Origin: Tenrec ecaudatus
Taxonomy: Eukaryota > Chordata > Mammalia > Afrosoricida > Tenrecidae
Length of the DNA stretch: 64,000 nucleotides
Direction: 5' to 3'
NCBI RefSeq assembly: GCF_050624435.1
Contig: NC_134546.1
Span: 14,221,001-14,285,000, forward strand
The first letter of the stretch is position 1. Every line of letters begins with the position of its first letter. The position numbers and the translations under genes are program-made. The notes under the pieces were generated by a model. The model was not told the DNA's origin. It saw nothing but the letters and a program-made list of their open reading frames with translations, and made no database searches. Shown in pieces: positions 42,991 through 54,700 of the stretch.

Positions 42991-45900
42991 CGCAGCAAGT
43001 GTCTGCCCGGAATGTTTTTCTACCACTCTTCACCCTATCTATTTATGAACCCCCTTTCCAGATCAATCGCTCAGCATTTTAATGGTCTCCAAGCCCAAGA
43101 ATGAGGATGCCAACTGCCACGCAGCGTTCGTGGGGCAGTGTCAAGAGGCTTTCTGTCTCTCCAGAGTACCCGGAACAGGGTCTCTAACCTTTACACAAAG
43201 ACTATCCTTGCCTGACTTTAAAATGCCTTCTCTCTGTTCTTTTCACACTTTTATTTTTATTATTATTAATGTCTTCTAAGATGACGTTGATGCCTCTGGC
43301 TCATTCCCAAGTAGGATTAGTTTATGAAACGATGGGATTCCTGGGTTTTACAGTGTGAAAAGAGACCTTTTATTTTCATCATTGCTCGCTGTGCTGAAAC
43401 GTGGTATTCATTTATACAGAAGACCTTGGCCGCTGACCATCTCCAGTGAGGAGGAAAGGGTATAAAAAGAACAAAAAGCGTTAGCAACTCATTCTGAGCG
43501 CTCACGTCAATCAATGAGGATGTTAAATCTACATGTAAAATGATGTTTAGTTAAAAAAATGCTTTCAAGGCAGAATTTTCTCTGGGAATTGACTGAATGC
43601 AAGGATGACGCAAGGATCTTGGGTTAGTGTTCGGAGGCTCTCAGCTATCAGACTCAGGCGTGGCCGATAGTTCAGCAGTAACTGGAATATTAATAGGACG
43701 TGCCATTCTGATTATATAGACTATGCATCAGAGTCTTCTATCTAACCCTTCTGGATTGATTGGAGAGTGGCAGGGAATAATCCGATTGTCGCGTCTCTCG
43801 GTTTAAGAGCTCTCTTTCAGAATGCTTACTTGCAGACTCTATTTGAGGACATATTCAAAATAAAATCAATGCATTTATAACCTAATTAGCTGGTCTATAT
43901 CGATTCCCGTCCCAGCTATCCAGTTTGCATAGCATTACTGTTTTCACGAACTGCCTTTAAATACAGCCTGGGTGGCACATTGGGTTAATGCACCGGCCTC
44001 CCCCGAGGGGACGGAGTGAACAGCTGCTGTGAGTCACAAGTGAAGGCCTGACAGTTTTCAGTTTTCTCCTAGTCAATACATGTTCATAAGACTTCCAAAT
44101 TTAATGTCTCACTTAATCTTAGTCAATTCCTAGGTTCCGGACATAACATGAGATTAGCAATGGTCCTTATGCCCGGGGTTCAGGGCCTACAAGTAAAAGG
44201 ACACTGGGCCTTACACTAGTTGGTAGCTTCTGAGCCCAAATATTCAAGAGAGTTCAGGAGTTCCCCAGAACTATGGTGTCTGAGCAAGACCCTTTCAGGG
44301 ACGTGGCCCAGGCACCTGTTCCCATGCCCAGCTGGAGAAAGGGCAGGTGGCCTTTTCACTGTGGCTGCCACAGATTTACCCACAAATGGTCATATCAAAA
44401 AGAAAGGGGAAAAATCAAAGAAATCCTGCCATATGTTATCTCAGGGTTTCCTGACTTAAAAATCACACCCGACTCCCTGTTGTATGCTCAGGGCTGGTCA
44501 TTCCTCTCAAGTGACGTCAAGTGGATCCAGTGACCTTCGCTCTCAACACACGCAAATATTCCTTAAAGTGTGGAGACACGGCAAAGCCCAACTCTGGGGC
44601 GCTGATGTAAACAGGGGCTAAGAGGATGTCGGTGGTTCTGACATGAACCCCCTGTTCTCAGAACTTGCTGAGGGGGTGGGTCATTGATTTACTCATTCCA
44701 TCGAGGTGGAGTGAGAGAACCAAGGGAGATAGGTTTAATTAATCTTAAATATCTCTGCAATTTAAGAATTGTAGGCCTGGAACAGTTCCTGTACTAACAT
44801 GATTAGCAAATATTGACTTTTGAATATAATAATAATGTGTCATCTGAAACCCTTGATAAGTAACTTAAGTACTTCCTTAGCTTGCATGTTATTAAATTAG
44901 ATGAGGTACGGATGGGGCACATTACACAAAGACATTGAAATGAAAAATCAGACCTGAGGGTTTTAACACTGATGGTAAGAGGGCTCAAAGTCACAAAGGA
45001 AGCACACCAGCCTCCGTTCTGCAACCGAGGGGTGTAAGCTGTCTTTTTGTTCCGGTTGGAATTTATTTTTTTCCTGGTTCTTTCCCAAAAGTGGATCATC
45101 ATTTCCATGGTGCAACTCTAGTAAACATTCACAATTTGTGACTTTTTGACAGCTGTAATCAATCATCAGATTATGTATGATGACCATATAATTTTAGTTT
45201 TATGGAAGGTTAACTTACACAGATTATGAGCTTTTGATGTGAAAATATGGAAGAGAGCGCCGTGTCACACTAGTGTGCCCGGGATGATGGCGGAGATAAT
45301 TTTCCCAGCTCCCGGCATAAGGTTTAACTTAAAACTGTGTACAACAAGTCGGCTAAGAAAAGAGTTAAAAGATGTGATACTAGTCAGCTGCGACCTGACA
45401 AATCTTACTGTATTGATTCGTTTTCAAAGGCTGGACGGCATGTGGACTCTACTTGCGATGGACTTGGAGTGAAGGGAGAAACCTCCACATGCCATCAAAG
45501 CAAATGGTCTGTGAACGTTGCTTCAAAGCTTGTCATTAGTTGCTGGGGGTTTGGGCCACAAAGCATGTAAAGCGGTTTTCTAGGGGGGAAGGTGTGACAA
45601 AATGCACTTCTTGGCAAGTAGACTTGTGCTCCAAGAGCAGGACGCGTTAATTCTCTCTTGAGACATGAAATGAATTAGATAGAGGATTAGCATCCTTTAT
45701 GAAATTTTGCCTGACTTTCTTTTTTCAATCTCTTTCTTGAAAAGACAGAAAGAAAACAGAAATAGACCCCAGGCCTTTTCTGTTTCGCTAATGAAATTGC
45801 AAATTGACTTGTGTTCAAATGGTGCTGGAGTACAGGGAACAATTAAAACTGTATTGCTCACAATGAGATGTAGCAGCCAATCTCTTTAAGGATTAATTAG

Positions 45901-46564
45901 CTTCAAGAACCGTCTTTCTTATATAACATTGCAAGGGGGAATCTGCTATTGTGGGTGGAGAGAATGTTGTCACAATAATAGGTGTTTAACATACGGACAT
46001 ACAGGTCTATAGGTATGCCTGAGTCTAGAGCCACCTATGTCCTGCTAGAAGACAGGTAAACATGCAAGCATCTTTATAGGGCCGACGGGGTAACAATTAG
46101 CTGCAGCATCTTTGGTGATATTTATTCCATCTCAGCTAGGATGATTCGACTCTTGCTGATTAGCGATCCGTTAGTTAGCTTGAAGGCAGCCAACAGATTT
46201 TACTGATCATAATTTATCATTAAAGCAGAGAAATGCTTTAGGTATTTAAATAATGTATGCAGATAAATTCAGTCCTATTTTTTTTAATTACCCACCTGGA
46301 TCAACCTTGTAAGAATCTTTGCCCCCTTTCAAAAATCTGCTCGCGGAGGAAATTTTCAAAGGTAACCAAAAAAGGGAAAACTCCTGCCCAGTTGCATTTA
46401 TCCCACCTGCCTTCTTGAAATAGCCGCTGTGTTTCAGGTGATGTTTGTACCGCTTCAGAACCCTGGCATGATCTCTACATTTGTCACCATAGACTGGAGT
46501 TTATCCTCCAAAATATGACCCCTTGGTTATTTCCATTATCAAGGCTCTGAGATCTCAAACTCAA
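42991..46564. other. Long mostly unique region with candidate conserved blocks
   Basis: Little repeat content. A weak SINE-like patch lies at 43965-44045 ('cagcctgggtggcacattgg'). Candidate conserved noncoding blocks are 43790-43970, 45240-45560, 45640-45920 and 46080-46400. They are AT-balanced, non-repetitive, and rich in homeodomain-type TAATTA-like cores and E-box-like words. No ORF looks coding. Conservation is inferred from texture only. Confidence 0.3.
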
Positions 46565-46765
46565 ACCCAAACTCATTGCCGAAGAGCCGATTGCCACTCA
46601 GGGCAACCTCATGTGCGCCGAGGAAAACCCTCTCGGGTTCGCAAGGCATGATGGTTTGCAAGCCGTTAACTGGGCCTTTCGTCCAAGGTGCCTTTCTGGT
46701 AGTAGTCGAACACGTACCCCTTTCCATCACCCAGATGCCTAAAGCAGGGAGAAAGCAGAATTCCT
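46565..46765 (-). mobile_element. Worn AfroSINE, antisense
   Basis: 'aacccaaactcattgccgaa' and 'gagccgattgccactcaggg' are the antisense body start. The rest is badly decayed. Confidence 0.45.
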
Positions 46766-48524
46766 AGAGCCCACCGATGTGGGCTTAGTGTGTGGCTGCT
46801 AGCTACAAAGTCATCTATTCACCCTCCAGCTGCTCTTCGTGAGAAAGATGAGGCTGTCTGCTCGGGAAAGATGGATAGTTTCAGATACCCAAGGAGCAGT
46901 GGTCCTGTGTCCGACGGCGTCTCTGTGAGTAAAAAGTGATCTGACTACAATGGGTTCTGTTTAGTGTGTGTGTGTGTATGTGTGCTTTCAGAGCCCACTG
47001 CAACACTGTGTGTGGGTGGTGTGTGGAGTGGGGGGTGGTGTGTGGAGTGGGGGGTGGTGTGTGGAGTGGGGGGTGGTGAAGGATGAGGAAGAAAGCTACA
47101 GGCAGTGTTTTTCTCTTCAAGACCTGCGGTTCTTATTTAATTGATGTCTTAGAAAATTGGGGCATTTTTCTTAGACTCCCTGAAGTCAGATCTGCTCATT
47201 GCCACCATTGTGCCGAATCAGCCTAAAAGGGCAGTCAGCCTCTCTGGCAGTTGGTAGTTCTGCTTAATGCGCCCCAGCCGCCCAACAGGGCACTCTGAAA
47301 AGATGAAGAACAAGTGTGAACAGGAAGAACGAGTTTCCAGGCCTGTCAAATTAATTAGACCAGCGTAGAATGAAGTGAGGCTAGCCATTAGGTAAGTTGC
47401 AATCACGTTAAGAGAAGCTTCCAAGCAAACAGAACAGTTTTTTAAGACAGAAACCACCCCCCAACAAATAAACTCCCAAACCTGTGCATGTTGGGGTGCT
47501 TCTGGGAGAGAGATTACCCACGCAGAGATGTGAGGTGTTTGCAAATGGGCATCATAGCTGCCTGGAGAGTATTCTGTGTGTTTATTGAAATAGGGGACAC
47601 ACAACACATGGTACATACAACATCCCACACAATGGGAGACCAGTGGGATCAATGGGGATCACAGTGAAGACGGCTCCCATGTAATTGAAAAGCAAAACCA
47701 ACCCAACGGGAATAGCACCCTTTTACTTTCCAAAGCAAACTCCAGCTTTGTCCGAAGAACCGTACCAGGTGAGTCTGTCAGGGCAGAGGGAGCAATGCAA
47801 TGGGGCTGCTGCTTTGCCCGATCCCAGCTGGGTGCTCTGGGCCACAAGTGCCACCCTGACAGAGAGACGGAGGGCATTGCCACCCCCGCAGCCAGCTCCT
47901 TTCTGAGTGAGTTCAGGGCCCTGTAGGTCACTGGGGCCGATTCTAAATGACCCTTTGCGTGACGTTACCATATATTTCACTCCCTTCGGGAAAATCGATT
48001 TGGGTAATTGAAGTGATCAATGTGTCTATTTACAGAGCTTGGACGGCTTTGCAACACCTCCGCAAGGTGGGCGGGTCAAGCCCGTGATGGATGTTTTCAT
48101 ACTGAGCTTAAAGCAGGCGGCTGCAGCTGCCCTGTCTTTCTCAGTCCCTCCCAGCCCAAGCATGAGACCCACGTCCATCACGTAAGTTAACACCTTACTA
48201 AAGTATTTTCTGAATCATATAACAGTTGGTGAGTGATTCTCTTTGTGAGAAAGACCTAACTAAGATCCTAAAGCTGTCTTGTCACATGACCTGTACCACG
48301 GCAACCTGAGCTATGTCAGAGTGGGACTGTGTCCAGAGGGCTTTAAGTGGCTGAAATTTGCCAGTCGGTCTCCAGGTCTTTCCTTCAAGGTGTGTCTGGG
48401 TAGACACGAGCCTTTCACCTTTTGGTTCACAGGCAAGCGCAATAACTAAGGGTTTATCTCACCACATCTTTACCTATCCAGTCCCAACTTCCTTCTTTCC
48501 CCCTCCAGGCTCCTCCAGGGACAC
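46766..48524. other. Unique sequence with a G-rich minisatellite
   Basis: A 19-bp unit ('ggtgtgtggagtggggggt') is repeated three times at about 47018-47075. A 144-codon minus ORF at 47218-47652 and overlapping ORFs at 47659-47980 have no domain, no conserved signal and competing frames; I consider them chance. Nothing else recognised. Confidence 0.4.
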
Positions 48525-48650
48525 AGACAGGGTTTCTACTCCCATAAAGAGTTACAGTCTTAGCAACCCACAGGGGCCGTTCTACTCTGTGCACCAGAGG
48601 GCCGCAGTAAGTCAGACGCCAGTCCGTGGCGGTGAGTTTAGTTTGGTTTT
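48525..48650 (+). mobile_element. AfroSINE body and tail
   Basis: 'agggtttctactcccataaa', 'gagttacagtcttagcaacc' and 'gtaagtcagacgccagtccg'. Confidence 0.8.
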
Positions 48651-48744
48651 GGTTAGTCTTCTGCAGGCACCTTGCCAGTTTTAACGCCACCCTTTGTAGA
48701 CTTTCCTTTGATTTGTTCCCTTTCCCTTCCACTTCCACTTAGCC

Positions 48745-48940
48745 TTGAGGAGCCCTGATGAGGTCGTGGTTACCTGTTGGGCTGCGATCCGCATGGTCAG
48801 CAGTTCAAAACCACCAGCACCTTCAAGGAGAAGGACTGGGCTTTCTACTCCCATAAACAGTTACTGACTTAGAAACCCCCAGGGGGTGCGATGAGTCAGC
48901 ATTGACTAGATGGCAGTGAATTTGGTTTGGGTTTGCAACT
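48745..48940 (+). mobile_element. AfroSINE, complete
   Basis: 'gaggagccctgatgaggtcg', 'tggtcagcagttcaaaacca', 'gactgggctttctactccca', 'ttactgacttagaaaccccc' and 'gtcagcattgactagatggc'. About 100 bp downstream of another sense AfroSINE. Confidence 0.9.
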
Positions 48941-50669
48941 TCGCTTTAATGAACATGGATGGCTCACCTTCGGGCCGTCTTCTGCCGAGGAAAAGAGGAT
49001 CGATCATTATAAATCATCTTTTGTCTCTGCTGCTTTATGTTCTATCTCCTGCATCTAGAGCAGTAGTCTAATGCTAATTTCAACTATGAAACGTGTCTGT
49101 ACCAGCGAGTTATTTTCCCAGTTGACCCCCATTTCTTCTTTCCTTGACACCATCAGGTAAGGCCGACCTGCCCCGTGGCCTGGTCAGAATACTGGGTTTG
49201 ATTGTTCATGCCACCAATGAAAATGTTTCCCACACGGTGATGAGGGCGAACAGCTGCTTGGCTGGCTGGGCTACACAGGAGAACTGGATGCTATGTCCAC
49301 TTTTTAGGTGCCAAAGGTCCATCTCTAGGACCCTCTTCCTTTTTCCAGGGAGGCCCAACTGTCCTTCAGGCAGAGAAGCAGGACACGCCATCTCTAGAAC
49401 GAAAGGAATGGATGCTCAGGGCCAGTACCACGCCAATTAAAATTCATCAGGGACAGCAGGCCTCCCATCCTGTTGGGACCATATGAATCATTTTCAGTGC
49501 TGGGAAAACTTGCTTCCCAAACCTCCACCGCCATGGAATGTCTGCTTCCATAAGAACTTGTTTCATATTAGTAAATAAAACATCATCTGACATTTTTGTC
49601 ACTTCTCATATCTGGATGCTGACAAAAATAATGGGGATGTTCAGAGGTTATGGGACGTTGTTTATCAAGGAATGTGTGTGACGCCACCATGTATAAGTAC
49701 CGCTCTGTGGCTGGCTGATTGATCCCTGCTGCATATTTTAAAGCTCTTTTCATTGCTTATCGAAACCTTTTAGGTAATACACTCCTCTCAGATATCTTTT
49801 TATGTTTGAAAAGCTTTATAATTCATAATGAAAAGTTGCTTAGTTACCCCGAGTGAATCCATAGCTTCAATTATTCTCTGCGCAAATGGCTGGGCTCCAT
49901 TTTGACCAATGTTTATGGTGTTTGGCAATTTTTCAGTAGCTACTTTGCGCTGATATGATTAAGTTCTGCCATAATACTCAGCTTTGCATGTGGGGAGCTG
50001 AACTAGTCTTAGCAGGCAGAAAGGAAATGAAAGACCTTGTGTGTTCCGGTTCGGGTTCGGGAAACATTTGAATCATAACATCACAACATGGAGAGTTCCA
50101 GAAACACCACCACGGGGCCCCTGTCAAGACAACCACAAGCGGCAGGAGAATGCGGATGAGACCCAGCCCTGGGACAGCCAGGCTTCTCCTGGTTCCAGGG
50201 CAGCCTTCTGGGGGAGGACGAAACCCGAGCACGCAACCAAGTCACACTCAGTCACAGGGAGAATCCTGGCTCTTCTCAGAGGTATCTTTTCTCTTAGGAT
50301 CTTGTGGGCCTTTGTCTTTGACAAAATTGCATAAAACACTTCCTCTCACTAAGGATGTGGCTGCACAGGAGGCTGCTGTCCTTCGTGTAGAAGAAAGGAA
50401 AACACACGTGAATTCTTTCATTTGCTCTTTCGTTCATCTCTTCAGGGGTAGTCTGTGGGATGCCAAAACTGTCCTTCTGACCTCGGCCAAGTGCTTATCT
50501 TCCTGGATCTCTTGCATTCTGGAATTTTTGCCTTCTCTGGTGCTTCCGCTATGGTCTTTCCAGATTCTTCCTCTTCGTTTTTACTTTTTAGCCCTTTGCT
50601 TTCCATCTTTGGACTGATTTGTGAAAGGATTGGTGAAGATAGAAAGCCTGACGATGTAAATGAAAAGGC
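48941..50669. other. Unique region; strongest conserved-block candidate at 49540-50000
   Basis: 49540-50000 is about 460 bp of complex, non-repetitive, AT-leaning sequence, with 'gctgacaaaaataatgggga', 'taaagctcttttcattgctt', 'cataatgaaaagttgcttag' and 'gctgatatgattaagttctg'. It has no long ORF. The 155-codon plus ORF at 50150-50617 has no domain and competes with ORFs in other frames, so I do not call a gene. Confidence 0.35.
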
Positions 50670-50870
50670 CATGGGGTTGGAGTCCCACCATCCCAGGCGA
50701 AAATTGCAATTTGGCAGTCTTGAGAAAATGACCTACCCCCTCCCCCTCGGGATGCCTCAGTGTCCTCACCTGGGAAGCACAGGAAGGACAATATTATGTG
50801 TCACCAAAAGGTCTTGTTAGAATTAAATGACATCATCTGTGTATAAGGTGTCCATAAACAACACACAGTC
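50670..50870 (+). mobile_element. MIR SINE, diverged
   Basis: 'gttggagtcccaccatccca', 'ggatgcctcagtgtcctcac' and 'gttagaattaaatgacatca' follow MIR order with many changes. An antisense AfroSINE follows at once. Confidence 0.6.
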
Positions 50871-50872
50871 AT

Positions 50873-51053
50873 TGAGTCTATCCGAACTCATCGCGATCCC
50901 ATGGGGCAGAGTAGAACTGCATCTTGGGGTTTCCAAGGCGATAAATCTTTGAGCAAAATTCCTTGTCTCTCCCCTGAGGAGTAATTGGTGGATTCGAACG
51001 ACTGACCTTGTGGATAGCAGCCCAACTCTCACCCACTATTCCATCTGGGCTCC
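50873..51053 (-). mobile_element. AfroSINE, antisense, complete
   Basis: 'attgagtctatccgaactca', 'gggcagagtagaactgcatc', 'ggtggattcgaacgactgac' and 'cactattccatctgggctcc' run from body to head. The B-box complement GGATTCGAACG is well kept. Confidence 0.88.
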
Positions 51054-51129
51054 TTGCATGGTTCTTCGGAAGACGCATCTATTTCGTGTAATGTTCATGC
51101 AGCATCATGGCAGACACTGCTCTTAGCAT

Positions 51130-51250
51130 CTGTACCTATTAGATAGCTGCTACTATTATTCCCATTTTATAAATGAAGTAACTAAGACAGCTAAGAGTTA
51201 AGTAACTTGGCCAGGGTCACACAAGTAGTAAATGACAATGCACTAATTAA
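51130..51250 (-). mobile_element. MIR SINE, antisense
   Basis: 'ttattcccattttataaatg', 'agttaagtaacttggccagg' and 'gtcacacaagtagtaaatga' are the classic complement of the MIR core. Confidence 0.88.
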
Positions 51251-51551
51251 AATCTAGTTGGGTGGCTATAGAATTTGAGCTTTCAACTACTATACAAGGC
51301 TGTCTTGCATAAGAATAATATTGCCCTCTGGGACATGGGGGTACAGTGAATGGTATGACCCTTTGCTGGGCCCCTCTAGGGTTTCCTAGATGGGTTCCAA
51401 TAAATTTCTTTCATTTTCCTTTGCTTAGAAAAAGAAGAAGAATATTGTTGTGGGTGGTCAAGTTGTTTTTGACTTATCATGAGCACACACAACAGAATGG
51501 GACGGACTCCTAGCAGATCACCGTTTTTCTCCCACAGAGCTGTTCCCCGAA

Positions 51552-51732
51552 CCAAACTCACTGCCATCGAGTCGACCCAATAAGACAGGGTAGAACTGCT
51601 CTGTGGGCTTCAGAGACTGCCACTCTAAGAGAGTAGAGAGCCTTGTCTTTCTCCAGTGGGAAAGCTGGGGGGATTTGAACAGCTAACTTTGTGGTTAGCA
51701 GCCCAACACGTAACCCACAATGCCGCCAAGTG
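51552..51732 (-). mobile_element. AfroSINE, antisense, complete
   Basis: 'aactcactgccatcgagtcg', 'gacagggtagaactgctctg', 'ggatttgaacagctaacttt' and 'cagcccaacacgtaacccac'. The first part (cgagtcgacc) retains the CpGs of the source. Confidence 0.88.
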
Positions 51733-52185
51733 GATTCAAAGCATAAGCCTTTTGTTAGGCTGCTGAGCACCTCACTGTTTACCCTGAGGGCTCCTTTATT
51801 ATGACTTTTGTTTTCATTAGCACTGCCACCATCATTACTGTGGCATTGTCACTACTAGGATCAGTGGAGCTAAGTGGCTCATACAGGGGAGTTGAAGAGA
51901 GATCATTACTGAAGCAAGACCAGCCCTTCCTTTTCATCTCAAAGTTCATGAGTAGACATCATTCCAAATATGAAACCCAAAGCCAATGCCACAGTGCCAT
52001 ATCATCACTTCTGTTCCCTCTTGCTCAAATCACCCAGCACGCCAGCCTGCTCTAAGTACCATGCAGTTGCTGTTCCTTTCAAATAAACATGTGTTCTTGA
52101 TGGGGTGTTGAATTTTTGGCTCTTATAAACACTTTACCTGAGTCATTACGTGTTACAGATGGCTGAGGTGCTTGCTTGCTTAGTA
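51733..52185. other. Unclassified stretch
   Basis: No repeat or gene recognised. The 84-codon plus ORF (51801-52055) has no domain. Confidence 0.3.
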
Positions 52186-53203
52186 TGTTAGTCTGGGTTG
52201 ACTAGAGAAACAAATTCATGGACATTCATATGGGTATAAAAAAGAGGTTTATATACAGGTGGCAGATGGACATTGGGCCTGGACTCAAGTACTCCGTCAA
52301 CACAAGAACATTTGGTTCTAACAATCCGGCTTTCTGTAATGCTCACCTTCCCTACAGTATCGCTGAAGACAAAATGGGTGCATAAGCAAATGTGGTGAAG
52401 AAATCTGATGGTGGCTGGCTATCAAAAGATGTAGCGTCTGGGGTCTTAAAGGCTTGAAGATGAATAAGCAGACACCTAGATGAGATGCAACAAAGACCAC
52501 ATGGAAGAAGCACACCAGCCTGTGTGATCATGAGGTGTCTATGGGATCAGGTATCAATGTAAATGGGGGGGAGGCATGGAGTAGAGACCCAATGCCCATC
52601 TCTACACAATTGGACATCCTTCACAGAGGGGTCACAGGGAAGAGATGAGCCATTCAGGGTGCAGTATAGCACCGATGAAGCACACAACTTTCCTCTAGGT
52701 CTTTGGTGCTTCCTTCCCCCAACTATCATGACCTCAATTCTACCTTACAAATTGGACTAGACCAGAGCATGCACACTGTTACAGATAAGAGCCAGCAACA
52801 CAGGGAATCCAGAATAGGTAAACCCCTCAGGACCAACAATGAGAGTAGAGAAACCAGAAGGATTAAGGGAGGTTGGGGGTAGAAAGGGGGAATTAATCAC
52901 AAAGGTCAAACTAGAACCCCCTCCCAGGGGAATTAATAACGGAAAAGTGAGTGAGGGCAACAGAGGACAATGTAAGATATGGAAATAATAATCTATAACT
53001 TATCGAGGGTTCATGAGGGAGGGATGACAGGGGAGAGAGGGGGAAGAAATGGGGAGCTGATATCAGGGGCTCAAGCAGGAAGAGAATGCATTGAAAATTA
53101 TGAAGGTGGCATATGTGTAAATTTGCTTCACACACAGGATGAATGTATGGATTGTGATAAGAGATGTAAGAGCCTACAATAAAAGTAAGAAAGAAAGAAA
53201 AAG
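52186..53203 (+). mobile_element. Composite retroelement, copy 4, with LTR-like head
   Basis: Starts TGTTAGTCTGGGTTGACTAG and carries 'gaggtttatatacag' about 65 bp in, as in LTR-like family A at 14002. At about 52259 it switches to the shared composite body ('gcagatggacattgggcctg', 'agatgtagcgtctggggtct', 'agaagcacaccagcctgtg', 'ctatcatgacctcaattcta', 'gatttaaggg'-type text) and ends 'gagcctacaataaaagtaag' plus an A-rich tail. It is the most complete copy, about 1.02 kb, with no ORF. Confidence 0.85.
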
Positions 53204-54700
53204 AATTCCTCAGACCAAATCAATACCCCCCCCCAAAAAAAAAGACAAATCCAAGAACCAACTAAACAAACAAACCAGGTAATTCATTAAAAATGGTGAA
53301 ATCTTCCTGAAATGTGTACACAAATTTACCATTTGTCATGCTGATTTACAGATGAAAACAACCATATCAGCAATTGCTTGACCCTCCAACCTAGAATTAC
53401 ACACTGCTAAGTGCATCGTGTAAATCCTGCTATGTGTGAACACACATTCATGATGGACTAACAAGTCTTTGGCAGGCTCCATGGGATCCTGCAGACACAG
53501 GGCACACTTAGGGGAGCCAGAAACATTCCAAATCCTGCTCTGCTCTTCAATGAAGGGGACATATCACAGTTGCCTGGTCAAAACCATAATTCCTAGTTTT
53601 AATGCTCTGGATTACGTGAGGAGATTGGCACCATTTGGGAAACAGAAAGAAAATGTGTAATGCAAAAAGGTAAGACAAAGATTGTTCAAGGTCAGAATCC
53701 TACAAGGAGACCAGGCATCCACCTCCCCAGGACAGGGAAGAATTCAATATGAACAGTTTCATAATCCAGGTCACAAATGTTTCTCTTTTCCCTTCCTCTT
53801 TTTCTGCAGTAAGCTAATTTTTTTTTAAAGCCCAATGTTGCAAATGTGAGAAAAGGAAAAAAACCTATGTATTGATAGGCTGAGATTGATGTATTATTAT
53901 TGTTTTAAGAATGGGTACATCAGGAGCACACGTTTTGCCTCTTGGCCAATATGGAAATGTCAGGGGTTTCCTGGGCAGGGGTGGAGAACAGCACCGGGAA
54001 ACAGCTCAGAGCTGGTTCCTGTGGTCTGGCAGCAGGCTTACTTTATGCTTGAAATAAAGGCTTGCTCCCTGGGACAGAAATAACTGACAACGCATGATTG
54101 ATGATTGTCCATCACACATTGGCTGACATGCGTCATTCACCAGGCCCAGCTCCGAGCTCAGGTCCAGATTAAGAACCTGGGCAGGCAGTCCAGGAGTGGA
54201 GGAGACACGTGGCAAACAGGAGCCTAGCTTGGAGCACCCCGGAGGGACCACGGCTAGGTCCGCATGGTCCCTAGAAAGATTCTTTTCAAATGAGCCTTTC
54301 CTTTTGCAGCTGGGTATGTGGCTTTTGTTTTGGGGGATGTTGTGTGAGTTCCTGCCCAGGCGCAGGTTATTTTTCACTTCTCTGTCTCACGCTCCTAACT
54401 GACCTTGCATTTGAACGACGGGGTGTTAAGATGAGAAGTACTGAAGGGGCTACCCATATGTCGAATTATTAAGCTACAACACTCATCTAGGGGATGATTG
54501 AACCAGGCTTCAAGAACAGCACGTTTACTATTTCCTTGGGGGTGGGGGACGAAAAAGTGCCCAGTGATAAATTCCCTAATGGCTAATGTCCATTTCCACA
54601 CCTGAGCATCCATCATCCCACAGTGGGAGTTGGGGTACAGCCCCGAATCAGCAAAAATGTGTTTATAAAAGAGCACTGGTAGAACCCACCTTTAAAAGGC
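53204..54700. other. Unclassified stretch
   Basis: An A/C-rich low-complexity start (53200-53275), then non-repetitive sequence. The 123-codon minus ORF (54006-54377) has competing frames on both strands and no domain. Confidence 0.3.

Noticed and set aside
47218-47652. 144-codon minus-strand ORF
   Set aside because: Composition is odd (Cys- and His-rich start) but no known domain, and no supporting upstream or downstream exon. Treated as chance.
50150-50617. 155-codon plus-strand ORF, the longest in the window
   Set aside because: No domain, signal or motif; overlapping ORFs of similar size in two other plus frames and on the minus strand; no splice signals. Length is within chance for 64 kb.
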